Shown in pieces: positions 59,841-64,000 of a stretch of DNA of 64,000 nt. Origin of the DNA: JAMQPK01 sp963782595 (lineage in GTDB: Bacteria; Acidobacteriota; Vicinamibacteria; Vicinamibacterales; JAMQPK01). The notes under the pieces were generated by a model. That model did no database searches, had not been told where the DNA came from, and saw only the letters and a program-made list of their open reading frames with translations. Numbering within the stretch: position 1 is the first letter of the stretch; each line of letters opens with the position of its first letter. The stretch is from the NCBI GenBank assembly GCA_963782595.1, contig CAWAKJ010000003.1, positions 496,001-560,000 on the forward strand. Reading direction: 5' to 3'. The translations under genes were made by a program, and so were the position numbers.

Positions 59841-60974
59841 CTAGAAGTCGTAGCCGATCCACGCGGTGAACCGCGCTTTGCGGAAGGCCGCGCTGCCGCC
59901 GTCGGCGGCGAACAGGTAGTCTTCCCAGCCTTTGTTGAAGAGCGTCCGGTACGACCAGTCGAAGTGCACAGGGAAGCCGAGCGCAAAGGTCTCGAGCCCG
60001 ATGCCATACGACGCGCGTGAATCGACGAGACGGAAGCCCTCGATTCGCCGGGCCGGGCCTGTGATAACGCCGGTCGCGCTCTGCGTCGGGGGGATCACCG
60101 CCGCGTTGCGGTCGTAGATCTTGAAGGTCTGGTTGTCGAGCGCCGCGCCGCCGAGGTTGAAGAAGAACACCCCGCGAATGCCGCCGAGGATGCCGATCGG
60201 CGTCGCCATGGCATGGATCAGCGGGAAGCGGAGCTCGGCATTGGTGTAGAACGCCTTATGGCCGAGGAACTGCCGGTAGTCGTACCCACGCATTTCGGAG
60301 TTGCCGCCGAAGAACGTGTAGCCCGGCGCGTTGCCCCAGCTCTTGAAGCCGTAAGCACGCACCGCGAACACCCCGTTCGCCCCGAGCCGCACGTAGTAGC
60401 GCGCATCGGCGTCGGCCGTCTGGCGCGACAGCGAGTTGGCCACCTTGGGCGCACCCTCGAACGACAGGCGCATCGTGCTGCCCGACAGCGGCCCGTACTC
60501 GCGGAACACCGTCGTCTCCTGGATGAACGACACGCCGAGTGGCACCATCATGCCGCGATTGAACAGCTGGGTTCCGAACTGTTCCTGCTGATACTGATCC
60601 GCCTCGATCTGCAGCAGCGGATCCGCGTATTCTTCGGCGAAATGCACGACGCCGCCCGATAGCTCGATTCGCCGATAGGTGCTGAACGGGTAGATGCCGA
60701 ACATCGAGCCGCCGCGCACCGTCTGCGTGGCGAGTGCGTCTTCGCGTCTGATGAACGGCGCGATCTGCGGATCGTAGAAGTACTGCCCCAGCTGCCCGTA
60801 GAAGAACTGCGTCTGCGAGTAGCCCTGCAGCGCGAACTGGAAGCGCCGCGACAGGTTGACGTACGAGAACGACAGCGTCTTGTACCTGCTGTACAGACGA
60901 GGCATACATGCTGAACTGCTGGTCGCCGAGCACGTCGGTGAACGACACCATCGAGCCGCCGAACACGTCGCCAC
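59841..60974 (-). CDS. C-terminal outer-membrane barrel part of the protease/propeller/barrel protein (after frameshift)
   Basis: About the last 350 residues belong to the gene at 60256-62994, in the shifted frame. YKTLSFSYVNLSRRFQFALQ begins the barrel; MRGYDYRQFLGHKAFYTNAE and FPLIHAMATPIGILGGIRGV FFFNLGG-type strands resemble the bacterial surface antigen (BamA/TamA) C-terminal domain, ending FTAWIGYDF. It has no signal peptide or Shine-Dalgarno of its own. The shift lies at about 60891-60900, where SMYASS should continue as YSRYKTLSF. Confidence 0.8.
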   Translation of the reverse strand: MATCSAARWCRSPTCSATSSSACMPRLYSRYKTLSFSYVNLSRRFQFALQGYSQTQFFYGQLGQYFYDPQIAPFIRREDALATQTVRGGSMFGIYPFSTYRRIELSGGVVHFAEEYADPLLQIEADQYQQEQFGTQLFNRGMMVPLGVSFIQETTVFREYGPLSGSTMRLSFEGAPKVANSLSRQTADADARYYVRLGANGVFAVRAYGFKSWGNAPGYTFFGGNSEMRGYDYRQFLGHKAFYTNAELRFPLIHAMATPIGILGGIRGVFFFNLGGAALDNQTFKIYDRNAAVIPPTQSATGVITGPARRIEGFRLVDSRASYGIGLETFALGFPVHFDWSYRTLFNKGWEDYLFAADGGSAAFRKARFTAWIGYDF

Positions 60975-62994
60975 CGCTGGTCACGCCGACATTCACCGGC
61001 GGCCGGCCGTCGAGGAACATCTTGTCGAATCTGCCCTTCTTCGACTTGTTTTCGGCCACGAGCGTGTGCTGCAGCGGTGCCTGGAAATCGACAATCGGTC
61101 CGGGCGTGCCGAAGTCGGCCGACGCCGCTGTGTGCAGCGGCTCCTTGAGATCGAACGTGTGCAGGCTGAAGCTGCCCTTGTAGTAGTCCACGAACGCCAG
61201 CTTCGGCGTCGTCGCGTCCTTCGAGAGCACGACGGGTGAGAGCACGCCGCCGAGCGCATCGGTGTACTGGCGCAGTTCGCCTGTCTTGAGGCTGAGCGTC
61301 CACAGGTTGAAGATGTTGCCGTTGCGCGCCACTTCAGGCGTGAGAGGCGTCGCGGGGTCGGTTGCCGTTGACGAGAAGAGCAGCGTGTCGGCGTTCAGGA
61401 ACTTCGCCGCCGCCTCGTCCTGGGTGCCGAAGGTGAGCTGCGTCTTTTTTCCGGTGGCGACATCGAGACGGAACAGCTTCTGCGATCCGCTGATCCGCGC
61501 CAGATAGACAATGAAGCTGCCGTCGGCCGAGTAAGTGGGACCGTAGTCGGCAAACTCGTCGTTGGTCAGGTTGGTGATGTCGCCGCTGGCGATATCGAGC
61601 CGGAAGAGATCGCCGATCGCGCCGCGCAGGCCGCTGAAGAGCACTGTCCGGCCGTCGGGCGAGATGTTCGGCGACTCGGGATTGTCGACGCTCTGGATGT
61701 TGATACGATTTTCGATCTTGCCGGTGAGCACGTTCTGGATGATGAGCGTCTTGTACTTCTCCTGGCGCACGAAGTAGGCCAGCCGATCGCCGACCGGCGA
61801 CCACGACATCCACGACACCATGCTGCTGAGGCTCGGATACGCGAGGTATTCGAACCCGCGATCCATGTCGAAGCCGGGCGTCAGGTTCCGGACGACCGCG
61901 CCGTCTTTCGCGGAGACGAGGATGATGTCGAGCTCCTGGTCGCGACGATTGCCGGTGGCCATGGCGATGAGGTCGCCCGAGGGCGACGGTTCGATCGAGA
62001 TGGCGCCCGTGTAGTCCGAGCGCTCGGGATCCGGAGAGAGATCCTGACCGTAGTCGGCCGGCCGCTCCTTGTCGCGGAACGCCTTGAACCGGTCCTTCAG
62101 ATATTTCTCGAACTGCTGGTCGAATTCGCGGGCCGACATCTGGAAGGCCTCTTCGTACGGGCTCGAGCCGCCGCCGATGGCGCTCTTGCGCAGCGAGAAG
62201 AGGAACTGCCGGACGCCGTCCTTGTTCCAGCGCGCTTCGATGAACTCGTACAGCGCGTGGCCGAGGTTGTAGACGAGCCGCGGGCTGCCGAAATCGCCGT
62301 AGCCCTCCATCTGGCTCATCCGCGGGATGATGTCGGCGACCGCCGCATCGCGCACCGTCATCAGGTCGAGCGGGTCCCAGATGCCGCGCTCGTACTCGGC
62401 GCCACCTTCGTGCACCCACAGCGGCATGTTGCGGCGGATGAGCGAGGTCGGGATGATGTCGTACTGAAACACGTGCGTCAGCTCGTGCACGATGAGCCCG
62501 TAGAGCAAGTCCGACGGCAGGTCGATCGGCAGCACCATCCGGTGCCGCTCGCCCTCGGCGAAGGCGAGCACGCCTTCCTGCGCGGCGCCGGGCGCGATGT
62601 TCTGCTGCTGGAACTCGCTGTGCGTCTTGAAGATGATGAGCGGCACGCGTTGGGCGAGATCGTGGCGCAGATCCGAGCTGACGTGCTGATAGGCGCTCTC
62701 GGCATAGCTCGCCACCCGCGCCAGATGCTGCTCGTGCTCGGGGTAGTAGTAGATCTCGAAGTGATCGGTCTTATAGATGAACCACTCGAACTTGTCGTAG
62801 TGGATCTGGTTCTTGCCGTAGTACGGCGCGAACTGGGATTGCGCGTTCACGCTGGCGCCTGGCGCATGGAGATGGGCCCAGGAGCACAACATGGCGGGAG
62901 TCAGTCTTTGCGCGTTCGACTCATTTGCGGTTGCCAGGGTGAGACCCAAGGCCAACAGGCAGATGGAAGCACTGCGCGGGACGCGCATGCGCAT
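60256..62994 (-). CDS. exported peptidase-MA-like / beta-propeller / outer-membrane barrel protein, N-terminal part (frameshifted)
   Basis: The N-terminal signal peptide (SASICLLALGLTLATANESN) precedes a gluzincin-type peptidase domain with GLIVHELTHVFQYD (HExxH) and LWVHEGGAEYERG (third ligand). Then come TolB/WD40-like propeller repeats (SNITNLTNDEFADYGPTYSA-type: LFRLDIASGDITNLTNDEFA, FRLDVATGKKTQLTFGTQDE). The authentic sequence runs to about SMYASS near 60900; beyond it the open frame is out of register Arg/Ala/Val-rich text. With the barrel part at 59841 the intact protein would have about 1050 residues. The start at 62994 has GAGG seven bases upstream. Fusions of this kind are common in Acidobacteria and Bacteroidetes; the role is unknown. 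Confidence 0.85.
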   Translation of the reverse strand: MRMRVPRSASICLLALGLTLATANESNAQRLTPAMLCSWAHLHAPGASVNAQSQFAPYYGKNQIHYDKFEWFIYKTDHFEIYYYPEHEQHLARVASYAESAYQHVSSDLRHDLAQRVPLIIFKTHSEFQQQNIAPGAAQEGVLAFAEGERHRMVLPIDLPSDLLYGLIVHELTHVFQYDIIPTSLIRRNMPLWVHEGGAEYERGIWDPLDLMTVRDAAVADIIPRMSQMEGYGDFGSPRLVYNLGHALYEFIEARWNKDGVRQFLFSLRKSAIGGGSSPYEEAFQMSAREFDQQFEKYLKDRFKAFRDKERPADYGQDLSPDPERSDYTGAISIEPSPSGDLIAMATGNRRDQELDIILVSAKDGAVVRNLTPGFDMDRGFEYLAYPSLSSMVSWMSWSPVGDRLAYFVRQEKYKTLIIQNVLTGKIENRINIQSVDNPESPNISPDGRTVLFSGLRGAIGDLFRLDIASGDITNLTNDEFADYGPTYSADGSFIVYLARISGSQKLFRLDVATGKKTQLTFGTQDEAAAKFLNADTLLFSSTATDPATPLTPEVARNGNIFNLWTLSLKTGELRQYTDALGGVLSPVVLSKDATTPKLAFVDYYKGSFSLHTFDLKEPLHTAASADFGTPGPIVDFQAPLQHTLVAENKSKKGRFDKMFLDGRPPVNVGVTSGGDVFGGSMVSFTDVLGDQQFSMYASSVQQVQDAVVLVRQPVAALPVRAAGLLADAVLLRAAGAVLLRSADRAVHQTRRRTRHADGARRLDVRHLPVQHLSANRAIGRRRAFRRRIRGSAAADRGGSVSAGTVRNPAVQSRHDGATRRVVHPGDDGVPRVRAAVGQHDAPVVRGCAQGGQLAVAPDGRRRCALLRAARGERGVRGACLRLQELGQRAGLHVLRRQLRNAWVRLPAVPRP

Positions 62995-63277
62995 ACGAGC
63001 ACCTCGTGAGATTAATGTGTTGGCCACCGGCGGAATTCTCGCGATCTTACTGTGATCACACAGCTACCGCAACGACTCCGCGGGAGCAAGAGGCATACCA
63101 CGGACGCCGTGCGAATTCGCTTGAGAACCGGTAGACAGCCCATATGGATTTACGAATTTCGGCCTGATTTGGACACAGAACGTTGACCCTTCCCGGTGAC
63201 ATTCCGCCGTCGCGCACACTTGAGGGAGATCGCTCCGGCGGACAAGCCGCGACTCCCCGAATATACTCGGCAAAGGC
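62995..63277. other. intergenic region upstream of the ECF sigma gene
   Basis: This 283-bp divergent gap has no credible gene and, unusually here, no tandem array. The sequence GGAATTCTCGCGATCTTACTG near 63035 faces the protease gene. A promoter for the sigma operon is expected near 63210-63270 but I cannot name its boxes. Confidence 0.35.
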
Positions 63278-63814
63278 ATGCCCTCTGCCTTCGAAACCGA
63301 CGCACTGACCCATCTCGACAGTCTATATGGCACCGCGCTCCGTCTGACCCGGAACGAAGCCGATGCGCAGGACCTCGTGCAGGATACCTACGTCAAGGCC
63401 TTCAAGGCCCGGAAGCAATTCAAGCCCGGGACCAACCTGAAAGCCTGGTTGTTCACGATCCTCCACAACACCTTTCGCAATCGGCGGCGTGATATCGGAC
63501 GCGATCCGATTGAGATCGACAGCGATCGTCTCGACCTGGTCGCACCGGCAGACCCTGCCGACACCCCCGAAGAGCACTTGCTGCGCGGCGTGATGGCCCC
63601 CGAGCTCCAGGCGGCGCTGGACTCCCTGCCAGAAGCGTTCCGCGAAGCGGTGTGGCTGCGCGACGTCGAGGAATTTCCCTATGCCGAAATTGCAGAAATG
63701 TTAGGTATTCCGGCGGGAACCGTCATGTCCCGGATCTCGCGTGGCCGTCGTATGCTCTATGACAAAATGGTAGAGAAAGATGCTGAATCGGCCGAGCGGA
63801 AAATCTCGTCCTAA
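63278..63814 (+). CDS. ECF-type RNA polymerase sigma factor (RpoE-like)
   Basis: A 178-residue sigma-70-family protein. Region 2: LYGTALRLTRNEADAQDLVQ, DTYVKAFKARKQFKPGTNLK and AWLFTILHNTFRNRRRD. Region 4: LDSLPEAFREAVWLRDVEEF, PYAEIAEMLGIPAGTVMSRI, SRGRRMLYD. The linker matches ECF groups with a zinc-finger anti-sigma partner, and such a gene follows after 11 bp. AAAGG lies just before the ATG. It would switch on envelope or oxidative-stress genes after release from its partner. Confidence 0.95.
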   Translation: MPSAFETDALTHLDSLYGTALRLTRNEADAQDLVQDTYVKAFKARKQFKPGTNLKAWLFTILHNTFRNRRRDIGRDPIEIDSDRLDLVAPADPADTPEEHLLRGVMAPELQAALDSLPEAFREAVWLRDVEEFPYAEIAEMLGIPAGTVMSRISRGRRMLYDKMVEKDAESAERKISS

Positions 63815-63825
63815 GGGCAGCACTG

Positions 63826-64000
63826 ATGCCTAGTTGCCGGGAGATCGACCCGCTGTTTGCCGCCTACGTCGACGGCGAGGCATCTGCCGACGAGCGGGCG
63901 GCCGTCGATGCGCACCTGAAGGCGTGCCGAAAATGCCGGCATCAGACCGCGCTGCAGGCCCTGATGCGCGAGACCGTGCGCGAAAAGCTGTGTCGGCCCT
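63826..64000 (+). CDS. zinc-finger anti-sigma factor, N-terminal part (cut by window edge)
   Basis: 58 residues are visible: MPSCREIDPLFAAYVDGEAS and the ZAS zinc motif H30LKAC34RKC37RHQ. It overlaps no neighbour and starts 12 bp after the sigma stop with AAGGG upstream. It should bind and silence the preceding ECF sigma factor. Whether a membrane domain follows cannot be seen; the gene runs off the right edge. Confidence 0.88.
   Translation, partial: MPSCREIDPLFAAYVDGEASADERAAVDAHLKACRKCRHQTALQALMRETVREKLCRP

Noticed and set aside
60256..60890. Distal 200 codons of the open frame of the protease gene
   Set aside because: After about 60900 the frame gives Ala/Arg/Val-rich out-of-register text; the true protein continues in the other frame to 59841.

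Overview
The window is GC-rich, densely packed bacterial chromosome. It carries OmpA/Oar-type TonB-dependent receptors with an N-terminal carboxypeptidase-regulatory domain, a DUF1552/DUF1592 pair, a peptidase-MA/beta-propeller/surface-antigen fusion, homodimeric pyruvate dehydrogenase, a YpdA-type (bacillithiol) reductase and a long acidobacterial-style radical SAM enzyme. Together these suggest an Acidobacteriota genome, most likely Vicinamibacteria-like. This is inferred from gene content only; the window has no rRNA or other marker. I found no rRNA, tRNA, CRISPR array, IS transposase, phage or plasmid gene.

Layout. 1-5,400: DUF1552 (cut by the edge) and DUF1592 cytochrome-like secreted proteins, a cupin, and a repeat-filled gap. 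5.4-12 kb: a large TonB receptor, an IclR-HTH/periplasmic-binding regulator divergent from a DUF3500 gene coupled to a HupE-like exported domain. 12-18.6 kb: a radical SAM protein related to the tetraether/membrane-spanning-lipid synthase family, then a coupled operon of YpdA-like reductase, a small membrane protein and a zinc-type ABC transporter. 18.7-26 kb: LON-domain protein, AAA+/VWA pair, GDPD, lytic transglycosylase, HupE. 26-34 kb: cytochrome c, aceE, aceF, lpd, then lipA and a family-5 uracil-DNA glycosylase on the other strand. 34-36.7 kb: arsenic cluster arsR <> arsM-aqpS-arsC with two operator-like palindromes. 36.7-46 kb: metallo-hydrolase and M61 peptidase, then outer-membrane and metal-binding candidates including two TonB receptors, one frameshifted. 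46-50.4 kb: nucleotidyltransferase, metallophosphoesterase, DUF72, CHRD lipoprotein, DUF5777 barrel and a 52-residue lipoprotein. 50.5-55.5 kb: an operon of porin-like barrel, cupredoxin, sensor kinase and sigma-54 regulator. 55.5-58.4 kb: 7Fe ferredoxin, a NuoB/NuoI pair and a TPR-double-retropepsin. 58.4-64 kb: thioesterase, anti-sigma factor, a frameshifted protease/propeller/barrel gene, and an ECF sigma factor with its anti-sigma factor (cut by the edge).

The most unusual feature is the DNA between genes. Many junctions carry a different short tandem array with a fixed 7-, 8- or 9-nt period, often as an inverted pair. Several arrays supply the stop codon and last residues of the flanking gene. 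In two cases a repeat encodes part of a signal-peptide region, and in one case a repeat copy sits in frame inside a coding sequence. Two copies of a roughly 0.3-kb nested palindrome and about six GTAG-flanked REP-like hairpins are also present.
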